Below are positions 23,887 to 36,619 of a stretch of 64,000 nucleotides of DNA, in pieces (position 1 is the stretch's first letter; the number at the start of each line of letters is the position of its first letter). Location of the stretch: positions 295,072,270 to 295,136,269 of the forward strand of contig NC_133650.1 in assembly GCF_009905375.1 (NCBI RefSeq), written 5' to 3'. The notes under the pieces were generated by a model. That model did not search any database and was not told the origin of the DNA. It saw nothing but the letters and a program-made list of their open reading frames with translations. This DNA is from Apium graveolens (lineage: Eukaryota > Streptophyta > Magnoliopsida > Apiales > Apiaceae). The position numbers were made by a program, and so were the translations under genes.

Positions 23887-24902
23887 GGGGCTGTTTACTT
23901 GCAAAAAAAATTTCAATTTTTCTATTTTCTGTTTTTCTAAAATTTTCATTTCTAAGAAAACAGTTGAAAACTGAGAGAATGTGTTCCAAATGCTAAAATA
24001 ATATATGATCAGTTTTCTGTTTTCTTAAAAATATTAAATAAATGACGATATAATTTGAGTTAATATAGAGAAGAGCAACCAATAAAACAATTTAAACATT
24101 TCACAATTTAATTGTATATACATATTTTTTAAAATGTTTAAAATAACTTTTTTAGATAAAATATAAATAAAATATGACAAATAAAGTATAAAATAATTTT
24201 CTGAAATAGGTTGAATAATGAAACTTTCTAATTATATGACTAAATATATATACGGTTTTGTAGCTTTTAATAAATAATCCAATTAATAATTATATACAAT
24301 TTTTTTGAATAATATTTTATGAAATAACTCATAACTAAGTTCTAGTAAAGAGTCGTTCTTTATTTTTCTAACATATAAGTTATTAGTTATTATATTATCA
24401 AGCTCTCTCTTATAATGTAAATATTAATATTAATCAAACTGACAAATTAATTGTTAAATTAAACTATTTTGAAATTTTTTATTACAAATATGTATTATAC
24501 TTTCTAATTTAAAAATATGTATTATAGTGTTGAAAATTTATAAGTTCCATAAGTTAAGTTAGTAATATATTTGTTGTTTACTTACTACTTTTTTTTTAAC
24601 TTTCTAAGTAAATTTACAAAATTGTTAATGGGTCATATAAAGTTAAAAATAATAAAAATATAAAATGTTTTTGTATATGAGAGATCCAAGCGGGTTAGGT
24701 GTTTAACGCGTTTTTCATTTTTCTAGGTTTAGAAAACATCAAAATGTTGTTTTTACTTTTCATATTTATAGTTATCATTTGGAAAACCGTGTTTTCTATT
24801 TTTCCAATTTTTTGTTTTGAAAATTTTGTATTTGAACATGTTTTTAGTTTTTTCAATTTTCTTAGAAAAATTTTCTGGAAAATAGTTGAAGTAAACACGC
24901 CC
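23887..24902. mobile_element. Non-autonomous PIF/Harbinger-like element inside the MULE
   Basis: Terminal inverted repeats GGGGCTGTTTACTT (left) and GGGCGTGTTTACTT (right, read from the other strand) enclose 1016 bp of very AT-rich sequence. Subterminal TTTTCT/AGAAAA runs also mirror each other. TTA is duplicated at both ends. The MULE reading (KPFATIPLF on one side, KTMKKCNS on the other) resumes across it, so it inserted into the transposase ORF. No transposase is encoded. The Phe-rich and Lys-rich open frames on its two strands are base-composition artefacts. Confidence 0.8.
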
Positions 24903-27900
24903 TTACTGTTGCATTTTTTCATGGTTTTAGGGCAGGATCTCGTAAATTTCTTCTCCATCTTTGTTTTTCTCTTTTGTATCCTCTGCATGCAAGTATTATG
25001 TATATTCTTAAACATTGTTTACAATGCCATTGTCTCTAAATTTGTTGATGACATTGTTGAAACTCTCACAGTAGTTATTCACAAATACATCAGATTTGCA
25101 TATATCCCTAAAACCTGATAGACCATTGGGACCTAGGTTTTGCTGTCAACCAATCATAAAATTGATTACTCATCCGTCACAAACTAAGAATGGAAATGAA
25201 TGTACTCAGTATATTATTAGTTGCTTCCATATTCAAGTTCAAAATTAAGATTTTTTACCTTTTTAATTGCTTCCATATTCACGTTAAAAAAATAGTCAGT
25301 GGTGGACCTTGCAGCTTGCCACATAGTCTTAGACATTCGAAGGCTCTTGCTCAAATACTTCATGTTATTGTATAGTGTATTACGCAGAATTGATGTTCAA
25401 ATTATGGAAAATGATGTTCTAATGCATTAATAAGGCCCTACAGGTAAACATAAGACATATTAGGACATTAACTGGGACACAAAATATGACACAGACATGC
25501 AATGAAGGTTTAACTTCTGTCTCTCAGAGATGAAAGTGTAATTGCCAGTGTTTTCCATCAGCAAGTCATTCTTCAACAATCCTAGAAACCAGTACCAGCT
25601 GGATGTATTTTCAGCTTCAACCTGTGCCCAAGTTATGTGATACATACTTTCATTTGGATCTGTAGCAATAACACAAAACAACATGCCTCCAAAGGGACCT
25701 TTTAGATGGCATCCATCTAAACTAATTAATGGTCTACAACCTTCAAGAAAGCCTTCCTTTAGAGGTTCCAAGCATACATAAAATCTTTTGAACCTCCTAC
25801 TCTCAACACCATCTTCAGCTGGCTCTATCATCAACTTTATAGTGGATGTTGGCCTCACCTTCTTGACCTCATTTGCATACTGATATAGCTTCTTAAACTC
25901 ATCTTCATGCTTCCCAATTATAGTTTCTTTAGCCTTTCTCAAAGCTCTATATGCCATGGTCTCAGAATTGTTACATTTAAGATCATTAACTACCTTTGCA
26001 TGAAAATATGATGTTGGCCAATCTGGATTCATCCTTACCTCATTCTCATATGCCCTAGCTATCCAACTGGAATTAACCTGTTTCTGAATCCATATAGGAT
26101 TACATGTGTGGTTCTTGTACAGGGTCTTAATTTGGATGTTACTTGATCTTTGTTGTCTAATACCATAACATTTCCCCTGACAGCCTTCTACACATATCTA
26201 TTTGATCTTGTCAGCTAGGTTTTTTTCCAGTGTAATGCCTCTTTGGTGAGCAATTACATTCTTTCTAACAGCCTCCCTAAAAACTTGTCCACTGCCCAAT
26301 AACATACCTAATTCAAACTGAGGATCTTCCATGTTAGTGAGTTCATTAAATTCAGATATTTTATCTCTTGCTCATCACAAGAAGAAATAGTCAGCCTCTC
26401 CTCATTTCTATAATATTCACTCTCTGAAGATGGATTATCTTCAGCTTCAGTTACAGTACCCTTATCTCCACTCTTCCTCTCATCAGGTTTCTCATTGATA
26501 ACTGACTCCAAAAACTCCTCATCAGTTATTGGTTGCACCTCAACCTCACCCTTATCATCATGTTTCCTCTGATCAGGTTTATCACCATTTGATGTCTCAC
26601 CTTGAAAAAGGTTTCCAGATTTAGAGTTCTTTGTTGCCTTAACTGATTTACCCTTTGACTGGACATGATCTTTGCCCTCTTTTAGCACCCCTTGCGTTGT
26701 TTTCACCTCCTTTTGCTCTATTTTCACCAGCTTCATCTTTTCCCTTTACTTTACCCTTTATTTTACTTCCCTCATTATCAACATCATCTAGTATGACAGG
26801 TGTTTCTTCTGTGTTCTTGAACAAACCCCTTAAAATTGAATATCTCCCTCTCCTCGTAGCTCTATAAGGTGGATTGGGTGGTGGCACCTTCCTTCTCTTT
26901 TTATGTTTTGGACAATCACTCTCATTGGAGTTCATATTAGAACTGTCACCATGAAAACTCATTCTTTCTTCATCTTCAGCCTCTGTTGTACCCTCATCAA
27001 CATCATCTTCCATCGGGTCTTCTTCAACTTCTACTCTTATGTCTTCTATCCTAGCAATTCTATCATTTATGACCATTTGAGTAAATGAGAAATCCCAAGG
27101 TTCATCATCTTCAGGACTATTTAGGGTTGCAAAAATTGTAACCAGCTTATAATTAGCCTCGACCTGGTCAATTATCAATTCCAAATCAATCCCAGTTTCA
27201 AGAGGATATAAATTGTCAGCATACATCTCTACCTCATTAGACAAAAACCACATATCCCTTGTGATAGTACTACATCCTACTTCTCCATACATAGCCTCCA
27301 TTTCAGTTAAAGTTAATTTTTGAACAGAACACATGTCATAATATGCTATCTTCCCCCAATATATTCAGTAAAATCCATATTGAATTTACCATCAAATCGA
27401 AATTTCATCGAAAAGTAAGGTGAAATCGCTGCAACAAAATATGAAACAATCGAAACAAATACTCAAACACTACCCAACAAAGAGTCACTATATCAATAAA
27501 AAGACAAAAATAATGGGGCCACATCTATAAAAACAAAGAGTCACTATATCAAATTACATGCAACCAAGAACACATATATCATTTCCTAACTGTTTACATA
27601 TGCAAGGCAATAATATACAAGAAGAGAAAGAGAATTACAGTCATATGTGGGGATCTCTTGGCCATCAGGTAGACCGTAATCAATCACGACCCCGCCTTCA
27701 CTTATCCTCCTTCACCCTTCTTTTTCTCAGGTGTTAAAATATCATCAGCATCGAACACAACTCTCAATCGGCCTCTCATTGCTCTTAATTTCTGCACTGA
27801 ATCGACCTCTCAAGAATTATCTTTGGGTTTGGGAATTTAGGGTTGGGTTGATGAAACGATGATAGTTTTAGGAAATAAGATTAAAGGGCACCAATTTACT

Positions 27901-27939
27901 AAAATAAGTTTTATGTTTTAATAATTTCATCAATTTACT

Positions 27940-28121
27940 AAGTTAATTTACTAATATGCCCTCGCTGTTAGCAAGATAACAGTCAAATTTAACGGCCATG
28001 TCCAACATGCTGTGATTTGCAACGCCAAAACATGTTTTGGGTGTGAAGTGCAATTTTCAAAATTAGTTACGGTGAAGTGAAAATGGAAACAACCAAGAGG
28101 ATGCGGTTTGCAATTTACCTA
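27940..28121 (-). repeat. Probable outer terminal inverted repeat of the MULE
   Basis: Read on the minus strand from 28121, the sequence begins GGTAAATTGCAAACCGCATC. It continues with tracts typical of long Mutator terminal repeats, just upstream of the transposase start. I found no matching end on the other side (22.4-23.5 kb), so the element appears to have lost its far terminus. About 530 bp between here and the first ATG (27409-27939) is presumed promoter/leader; no gene is seen. Confidence 0.5.
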
Positions 28122-28256
28122 GTTATTATTACAATCTATAAATAGCCATTTGCGCTTTCCAAATGTACATTTTCATCAATTTTAGTTACAAGTGAATGTG
28201 AAATCTGCGATCATAATGTACAGGTCTTAAATGTATTTAAAATTTATATGATACGT

Positions 28257-31200
28257 TTATCTGGGAGCCATAGTTGTGACACTACAATAGTTGGATGAAG
28301 ACGACAAAGAGTCTCCTTCAAACAGTTTCCTCTCATTGAAGAATCCAGGTTCTTTAGGCTGGGGCAGGGGAATTTCACTAGTTAGCATTAGTACCACGGT
28401 TGCCATGGTTGGCCTATCTGCTGGATATTGTTGCACGCATAGCAATCCTATTTGGATAGCGCGAAACACTTTAGATTGATGTTCATGGCTCGATTTTGCA
28501 ATAACCTCATCAACTATGTCCAGCACTTCGCCATTTGCATACATTCTCCACGCCTAAATTTGGCGACACAGGTTTAACCATAACATAAAGATTTAATTAT
28601 GAAACTTCATATGATAATGGCCTAGGTTACTTACATGCCCAAGAAGGTTAAGATTGTGATCCGGATGAGTAAAATTTTTGTTTCTCTTCCCACTGACTAC
28701 CTCTAACAGCAATACCCCAAAGCTGTAGACATCAGATTTCACCGAGAATTTGCCAGCGATTGCATACTCAGGGGACATGTAACCACTAAAAGAAAATACA
28801 GAATTATGAATCACAAATCACTCATCCTATGACTTCTTTCAAAAGATTTGTAGAGATTCTTACTACGTTCCAACTACTCTAGTTGTATCGGCTCCTGTTT
28901 CAGTTTCTCCACAGATCCTTGCAGTACCAAAGTCTGAAATCTTTGGGTTCATCTCGTAATCGAGTAGAACATTGCTGGCTTTAAGATCCCTATGAATGAT
29001 CCGCAGTCTAGAGTCCTGATGAAGATAGAGAAGTCCTCTTGCGATGCCATTTATGATGTTATAGCGCATAGGCCAGTCAAGTCCCTTGCTTTGTTCCTTA
29101 TCTGTTCCAATTTTCGTTTAATTCATTTACTTTATTGAAACAAAGGTGAGAATCATTCTCGATGAGTATCAAATCCGGAAAATAAAGATATTTTGACTGA
29201 AGAGCATAAATTTACCAAATATAAATGAGTCTAAGCTTTTATTGGGCATGTATTCGTACACCAACATTCTTTCTCCTTCCTGCACCGAACAGCCAAGAAG
29301 CTTCACAAGGTTCCGGTGTTGATGTCGAGCAATGCATGAAACTTCATTTTTAAACTCTTGCAACCCTTGAGTGGAGTTCTTTGATAGCCTCTTTACAGCA
29401 ATTTCTTTCGTCTCATCTAGCATACCCTGATATGGATCAATGTGACAGGGTTATGTTCTGCCATGGAACAAATGGCATACATTCTGCAGTAAATCACTCT
29501 TATTAAGGAGCAGCACCAATATTCTACTTTATTGCAAGCATAACAATAGTCATTTTATCAGTCTGGTCACTGGTGGTTTTTGTACTTGTGAGTGGGCCGA
29601 GTGGCCTAGATCCTTGTCCTACAAGTGTACCATGATGGTGATTACCTTATAGACAGGCCCAAATCCACCTTCTCCAAGCTTAGAATCTGCAGAGAAGCCA
29701 TTGGTGGCATTGGCTAAGGTTGTAAAGTCAAACAATGGCAACTCTGAATCCTCATCACCTTTTCCATTGCCCCCGTCATGTTTATAATACTGCCTTGTAA
29801 CCCCTGCAATTTCTGTATTCAACAGCATAGAATCAAGCTAAGCAAAATTTTGGTGAAAATAAATCTAGGATATGCTAAATTGCTCGTTTACCTCCCATGT
29901 GCTTGATTTTCTTCTTTCTCATTACGCAGAGGTATATGCCTAGCATCATTGTTGCCGTCAAAACAGTAGGGATGATAATGAACCTTAGTTTGGGTCTTCC
30001 TTTCCTAGCTTTAAATTTTACCAATAAGCAATGTCAATTAAATAGTACGAAAAAAAGATAAACAATAAAACTAGATATTCACATGATATATGTACTAAAC
30101 CGGGTAGTAAATAAAGATCATCAAAATTCACCTAAAACAGAAGCAGCAAATTCAGAAGAAGCTTTTCTTACATAGAGATCTTGACCATTTTTGTTGAGTT
30201 CTTTAATATCAATAAGCTCATTAAACCATAACAGGCATCCACTTCCACTTCCACTGCCTCTAATATCTGTATTTGCATAAGCTGTACACGAGCAATTTTT
30301 CAAGCACACCCTCTTACACTCATCAAGACTCATATTCTTATCAAACCAGGAACCCTGAGTATCTGGTATTTTCAATCCCGGATGCAATACAAATCCATCT
30401 CCATCGCTGCAATTCAATTGTACTTTTCTTACACATCCACTTGACCAGTCTGCAACATCCCATTCTTTTTGAGATTTTTGCCGAAATCCATCTAAGCACT
30501 CGCATGCAGGAGACCTGTTAATGTTACAACTGCCATAAGCTCCACACAACGCGTAACGATCACAATCATCCATCTGAGCAGTTATATAAAGTTGCCAAAT
30601 TTGATATTTTTCGATCCATACCCATCTTTGAATGTATCCAAGTGGATGCAGTATTACCCTTGTAACAACTGAACTATTAACAGCCGTGTAATGATAATAC
30701 AGCTCCTTATCATTAGAAACAAAATCAAACGTATATATATGGTTGGGTGTCAAGTTAGGCGTGCCAGAAAAGCGAACACCATTCCAAGGCCCAGGTCGAA
30801 AATCTATATAGGAGCCTTTCCTTAGCAGTAGCTGCGGAAATCCATTGCGATCAATATGATATGTATATTCACCTGGAGATGGATCATCCTCACTTTTCCA
30901 AGAACTGAGGTATCTTTCAAGCCCAGTTTCCAAATTCCACCCAAGCTTAGCACCCGGTAAAAACGTATTTCCTATTGTATCAAAACTTTGCCAGATATAA
31001 TTTTCCGGAGAATTGTCAGTTCCATCTCTAATGACAAGATTCCCAGAATGTAACAGCTGTGCAACTGGATTATTGACAGATGCCGAGGAGTTGGTTGACC
31101 ATACTATTGTTTTAGAAACATCGAAAATAACAAGGTTCCCGTCGCTGTTAAGTTTTAGGAGACCAGATGTAGTATTAAGAGGTGCTTCTCTATTGGCAAT

Positions 31201-31458
31201 CCATACAATTGTCTTTTTGGGTATATTCTTGTACCATATACCCACATATCGATTTGTAGACCTTCCCGGACTAACGAAACCAAGCTCGAAATGACCACCA
31301 GATGAAACGATGGTAGTTCCATCTCGAATGATTTGGTTGGCTCTTATAGTGTCTACTGCTACAGAGTTTAAAGAAAGACAGAAAAAGTTTAAAAAGAATA
31401 ACATTGAAAGCAAAGCAGTTGTAGAACTGTGGCCTTCCATTAGCCTTGGTGTATTCAT
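28257..31458 (-). CDS. G-type lectin S-receptor-like serine/threonine-protein kinase (SD1 type)
   Basis: Plasma-membrane receptor kinase; the ligand is unknown. Seven exons: 31458-30132, 30008-29892, 29812-29646, 29426-29216, 29101-28864, 28785-28635, 28553-28257. All six introns are GT-AG and phases agree, giving 835 residues, normal for the family. Signal peptide about 1-34; B-lectin about 36-160; S-locus glycoprotein, EGF-like ([13 protein letters not shown]) and PAN ([14 protein letters not shown]) regions to about 430; membrane helix about 451-471. Kinase: GEGGFG near 531, catalytic Lys549 (IAVKRL), HRDLKASN with Asp646, DFG 664-666 and SPEYA; then the DUF3403-like tail ending VTTMAPR. 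It is an RD kinase with every key residue present. A second ATG at 31440 (MEGHSS) could be the real start. Exon 5 must end at 28864, not 28867, to keep the family's GTYGYMSPEY motif. The seven-exon layout is the classic SRK/SD1 one. Confidence 0.93.
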
Positions 31459-31541
31459 TGAATTAGCCGATATGAAATAGTGATTAGTCGTAGAATCTGA
31501 CGTGCTTTTGAGGAAATTCACTAATATCTATTACGTAGTAG

Positions 31542-31564
31542 GCAGTAAAATTTTATTTTACTGC
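31542..31564. repeat. Perfect 9-bp inverted repeat upstream of the kinase gene
   Basis: GCAGTAAAA and TTTTACTGC are separated by five bases, about 85 bp before the kinase start codon. It may be a leader hairpin or a chance AT-rich palindrome. Confidence 0.6.
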
Positions 31565-31903
31565 TTCATGCCCCCTCTGCTCCGCCAATGCGTCCAAACA
31601 AAGGTTCCATATGTGGAATATTAGTACCACACCTCTGCATCAGCTGTAACATCTTCGTGACTTTGAATTCCAAAGTCTTTACACATTGAAACGTCGACAT
31701 ATTTAAGCTAATAAAATCTAGAAAAATCACATATTTCTTTTGTCTGGCTTTGATTTTAATAATTCTAAGGAACGAAAAACATGATTCAGTTGTAATATCA
31801 GGTGCAGGGAAATTGAAAAGTAATAACATCCTTTTCTACCCGTTACCAAGTTGTACAAGTTTTCACGAATCTTGCTTCCTGAAAATATACGTGGTACGAA
31901 TTG

Positions 31904-31997
31904 TATTTCTTTGCACTCTATTGAGGGGAAAGCTTGCTATCAAGAGTTTATATTTCTTTGCACTCTATTGACGGGAAGCTTGCTACCAAGAGTATAC
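31904..31997. repeat. 47-bp tandem duplication
   Basis: TATTTCTTTGCACTCTATTG starts at 31904 and again at 31951. Each copy continues to AAGAGT with a few substitutions. It lies in the presumed promoter region of the kinase gene. Confidence 0.85.
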
Positions 31998-33515
31998 AAT
32001 TAAAACTCGATACATCATGTACACGTTCCCAGAAAAATTTAGCATTCGGATTTGAATTGTGGTACATGACTATTTAATATAATATTTATCTATTTTATTA
32101 AATTAAATAGTAGATATTAAATTTTAAAAGTAAAATTATAAGATCAAAAGTGTTTTAAAACTTTAAAAGTAATCTTGATATCAAAACTGAACTGATACAA
32201 GACAGTAAGACACAGACACCAATTCCTCAGAAAATGCACAAAACACTAGTCTTGATTATTGCTAATTTGTCACAGTTTATGATGTTTAAAGTTTCATCTG
32301 AAGATCATGTTTCCGGTCTCCATGAAATAATTTTTCTAATTCTACTCCACTCAGCTAAACCGAACCTAAACATACCAGTGCATCATAACATTTGGCAAGC
32401 ATTGAAAAACTTGCTCCAAAATGCGAAGTATGTGTCCAACAAGTTCTTGTATAATTTTGGTCACACAAACATCTATTTTCACGCTATGCCCCTGCGTTTG
32501 AGGCCAGTCAAGTAACTTGCTTCGCGTATCATCTGCTTCCTGTGTGAAATAACCTTAAAAGAATTATAGTTTTATGTACTGTTGGTGCAGTGGATTAAAC
32601 TAATAAAGGCAGTGATTTGATAATACCAAACCAAATTTATGCCAGTCAAGTTTTTTGAAGGGCATCTATGCATAAATTAAAATCATGTCTCCCCAGGCCT
32701 CACAATAATTCCAATGCTAAAGTTTGGCGATGCTAATACATAGTCTGTCAGCTGACTGATCTATAGTTGGATCACCATAAACAATTTTTCAAAAAAATAT
32801 CTATTGAACTTGTAAAATACCTTTCTCATATACTCCTTTGTCTAAATCGTCGGATTGACTCGCCGCTACAAGTACTCGTTTGTGCATCTAACAGTCCTAG
32901 CAATGGCACCAGAATTCGAAAAAGCACTGCTCGAGTTGAATAGAAACTATTTATAAGCATGATTACTATGAATATCTGTCAAAGACATATGATCCAGTAA
33001 AATCCTACAGCTAAGACCATAAAGTTTGTTGGGAATATTACTATACGTGCAACAATGAGACAATTATATATAACAAATTAATAAAAAGAGGCAAATTTAA
33101 ACCGAGTAACGAAACAAATATGAAGGCACAAATAATATACAATTAGAGACCGAATTGACAAGAAATTAGAGAAAATCACTTAGCTTTATGAAGTTTTATC
33201 AGAATTAGAGAATCAGCTGAGTCGCCAAGCACTCGAGAAGACTTGACTGTTCTTGAAGAAACCTATGATGAGATGCCGCAATATAACTTCCAGGATAAAA
33301 CAGCTCAGAGCGATCCGTTAGAGATACGAGAAGCATCAACAACCAACACGTCAATTCACCATGAAAATCACCATGAAAATCAATGAATATATGTATGTAT
33401 ATGTGGGAGAGGCCAGATAGATGATTTTCTAGGGTTTCTATCTTTTTCCCCAGTCTATCTCCCTCTTCGGATTTTCACACGTTTCACCTTTTGCTATTCT
33501 ATACCAAAAAGTCTA

Positions 33516-33551
<36 letters not shown>

Positions 33552-34345
33552 ATAATAATAATCCTCACTCAAATATTAATATACAGGCCAACATTTCAAA
33601 GAGGGCAATCTTATATAGAGGTCTAGAGAGAAGCCTCTCCTTTAATCTCAACCCTTAAATCGAAAATATATTAACGGTCCAGATGAACAATTAAACATTC
33701 AAAATTCAGGACAAAAACCATAACAACGGTTGTATCTATAGTTCTGTTATTATATACAGGCAAATAAACTGTTACCGTCCGACATCTTCGAATCAAGCTT
33801 AAATTTTTGATTCTACAGTTGAAGTTGAAGTTCAGTCTTCATCAGGTTATTCTTTTCATCTCTCATATTTAAGCCTCGTCTTGATAAATTAAAGGTCGTT
33901 TCATTGAATTACATTGATGATTTGTGTATCGACCTTAATTATTTTGAGATTTACTTTCATTTTCGTTTTTAACCTTAATGGTTGATTTGTTATAAGCCGT
34001 TCATTGTTTCAATTTCTTATTGTGTTGAATTCAATATTGTTGTTATAAATCTTTTACATATAAACTTTTTGCTTCTATAGTAAAATCAAAACAATATCTT
34101 TATAAATCTCAACTCTGATTTTGTGCATAATCATTTGATTCTGCTTTGTTATTGTAAGTTTGCTAGCAAAAAAAAATGATTCTAGCATAAAATTTTATAA
34201 AATTTAAGTTTCTGTGAAATTTAAGTGACTTTTAATTTTTATGTTTAAGTGGTTCTATAGTAGAATCATATATAAACGATATATATTTGTTTCACATATC
34301 TGATTAAGTAATAAGAGTATGTAGTAAGGCTAGTTCTCATCTTAT
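31998..34345. other. Intergenic, no supported gene
   Basis: Mostly AT-rich sequence with scattered short open frames on both strands that I could not match to any protein. It includes an ATT microsatellite (33515-33562) and, near 34070-34300, several TTCTATAGTAGAATC-like imperfect palindromes. It probably holds worn transposon debris. Confidence 0.5.
33515..33562. repeat. ATT/AAT trinucleotide microsatellite
   Basis: About eleven ATT repeats, then a short AATATAATAATAAT run. Confidence 0.95.
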
Positions 34346-34354
34346 TCTATATTA
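34346..34354 (+). repeat. 9-bp target-site duplication TCTATATTA (left)
   Basis: TCTATATTA is repeated exactly at 35348-35356. Nine bases is the signature of Mutator-like insertion. Confidence 0.9.
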
Positions 34355-35347
34355 GGGGTCTTACTCCAGTGAGAACCCTTTTTTTGTGAGATATGAGATC
34401 TAATCTCAACCATAAAAATTTAAATCTATTTTTAATCTAGACCACTCATTTTAAATCTCATCATCATCTCCAACCATCACCACTTCTATCATCTTCTTTC
34501 TACTTACCACCCACCACCACCGATAACCACTATTTCCGGCAACCAGCACCACCGACGACCACCAGAAAATCACCATTGTCAAATATAAAATCACCACCGG
34601 AAAATAAAAAATCACCACCAGAAAATGAAAAATCACCATCGTCAAAAGATAATCACCACACCCAGCAACCATTTCTCCCCACCAGATCCAGCCACCAACT
34701 TCATTCATCAACTCGACAACCGACATTATAACAAAATCATCAAAAAAATGGACATAAATCAGTAAAAAGTAAAAAGAATCACCATACTTTCATGAAAATC
34801 AGCAAAGATAGTAAACAACAAATTTGAAAATCGCACAAATCAGAGCAGTGGTTTATGAGAGAGAGAGAGGGGGTGAATGAGAGGGCGGCAGGGAGGCAGC
34901 GGGGCTGTGGTGGAGGTGACGGAGGGCTTGGTACAACAGCGGCATCATATCTGAATTTTAAGTGTATTTATGTATGTATTTATTTATGAGAGAGAGAGAG
35001 GGAGAGGGAGAGGGAGAGAGAGAGAGGGAGATTTGGTGGAGATGGGCGGTGGCAGAGCAAAGGCATCAGTGGGGATAAGGTGGCAGCGTGGGACGAGGAA
35101 GGGGGAGGGGGGCGAGAGAGAGAGAGAGAGAGCTGGTGGTATTCCGACGACGGTAATGGCCGGCGATCGGTGATGGAAGCGACTGGAAGCATCGAGGGTG
35201 GAGCTGTGCTGGGTGGGTTGAAATATAAATAATAAAATTTAAAATATAGATTTGATGGTTGTGATTTAATTTAGGAATAGAATATGAGTGGCTGAGATTA
35301 GATCTCAGTTCTCAAATTAGTGGGGGGTTCTCATTTGAGCAACTCCC
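34355..35347. mobile_element. Non-autonomous Mutator-like element with possible captured cargo
   Basis: 993 bp between perfect 9-bp duplications. The ends pair imperfectly: GGGGTCTTACTCCAGTGAGA on the left and GGGAGTTGCTCAAATGAGAA on the right (read from the other strand). A stronger inner block, TGAGATCTAATCTCA on the right against a near copy on the left, extends the terminal repeats to about 70 bp. There is no transposase. The interior is unlike its surroundings: a CCACC-rich stretch at 34500-34690 and a GC/GA-rich stretch at 34855-35200. That could be captured gene sequence (Pack-MULE style) or simple repeats. The open frames inside are low complexity and I do not support them as genes. 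Confidence 0.85.
34986..35135. repeat. GA-rich low-complexity tract
   Basis: Runs of GAGAGA and GGGAGA interrupted by a GC-richer stretch. They make Arg/Glu-rich and Ser/Leu-rich open frames on opposite strands that are composition artefacts. Confidence 0.8.
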
Positions 35348-35356
35348 TCTATATTA

Positions 35357-36619
35357 GAATCAATTTACGTTTGATTCTATATATTTTGGTTTGTTTGGAT
35401 GTCTTTTGCTATATTTTTTATTGATAGTATATTATAATTAAGTTTCATATTTAAATATTTTACTGTAGAATTGTACTTGAATTCTGTTGTTATTCTAGTT
35501 CGGATTTTTTCGTATTGTTTGTAATTTATATTTTCTGATGTAAAGTAGCGACTAGAGTATCAGCTGAATAAGGTGCCATCATTTTTTTGCTTGCTATATT
35601 TGAAACGCTATTATCGCGTAAACCTCTGATTTTACATGGTTAGATTTTGTTAGTGCATCAATCCAGTAATGGAACAATCTTTAGAAAGATAATGTAGGCT
35701 ACGTTTAGAAGGCAATCTGGAAACTATACAAGTCAACTGAACTACACCTTGAACCTTTGGCCCAATCTTAACTGGATTAACTAGATACCAGAATGAAATT
35801 TTATATTGACATGATATATTAAATCGCTATCTTCTTCAAAGTTGAAGAAATGTAAACAAGGAATTATGTATAACAGAATTGACAATAATCTGGCAATTTC
35901 TTATATATGACGATATATTATTCTATACTAAAAAAAAGTTTAGGTGAACGGGAGGGGGATTAGACCATAGGGGAACGATTTTAGCAGGTTGATCAAGTAA
36001 TCTCTGAGAAGGGTACTGGCTAACAAGTGCCTCAGACCTCTTGGAAGAGAGGGTTATGGTAGAATTGATGTTACAAAGTCTAAGACAGATAAGTATCAGT
36101 AATATGGCTGATGGCTTCTAATTAATTTTATGCCGAAGTCCGGAACTATAGAAGGTGTGAACTGTGACTGTGAACACTAAATATATAGGATTCAAAAGAG
36201 GCCTCCAAAATATGTATATTCATGTGCCTCTCGCTCTTATGCTTGAAAATGAGAGGTATTGTTACTTTATGTAGAGACTTATAGTAAATATTTTATTGGT
36301 ACAAATAAATATTCTACTTTGCATTATTACTCTAAGCCTGGCTCTGGATGGAAGAATCTGAAGTTCTTCTTTTTTTTTGGAAAATTGGTTTCCTTCTCTA
36401 TGTGTCTTTTCTCAAGAATGGCATACAAAGGTACACTTGAAGGATTCACAGTATTTCAATAAACCTAGAAGAGTCGACTGTAATCTATGTTTGTAAAGAA
36501 TTCATTTGGGTTATAGATATCTTAATTTCTGTAAAATTGAAAAAAAACACATCAGGATCCAAGACAACTTCTATAACCTGACAATTTGCATATATATGCA
36601 TTTTTTCAAAGTTTTGCAG
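35357..36619. other. Intergenic, no supported gene
   Basis: AT-rich, with no frame that I could match to a protein. If the exon at 36620-36912 is real, upstream exons or introns of that gene may lie here, but I could not identify any. Confidence 0.4.

Larger units (their letters stand above)
23490..27408 (-). pseudogene. Mutator-like (MULE) transposase pseudogene
   Basis: The order on the minus strand is as follows. An N-terminal part starts at ATG 27408 (MKFRFDGKFNMDFTEYIGG) and has a one-base loss in a G run near 27345. A long acidic/Lys-rich linker follows, with a frame change near 26660-26735. The MEDPQFELGM motif lies near 26330 and a stop near 26200. The MULE core is at about 26100-25490, with SLDGCHLKGPFGG near 25730 holding the first catalytic Asp and WAQVEAENTSSW near 25610. 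NYCESFN-like is near 25070. The SWIM zinc finger CACRKWQLTRIPCFHVVAC is near 23690-23630, with a C-terminal tail to about 23500. It would cut and paste DNA in the nucleus. Multiple frameshifts and a MITE insertion make it dead. An intact family member would be about 800-900 residues (from memory). Confidence 0.9.

Noticed and set aside
24695..25118. Phe-rich and Lys-rich frames on opposite strands
   Set aside because: They straddle the AT-rich MITE end and the MULE remnant; the composition explains the openness.
31566..31829. An 87-codon minus-strand frame upstream of the kinase gene
   Set aside because: No motif, no match to the family and no splice connection to the kinase; probably chance.
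34970..35192. Arg/Glu-rich and Ser/Leu-rich frames
   Set aside because: Both strands of a GA/CT simple repeat inside the non-autonomous Mutator-like element.
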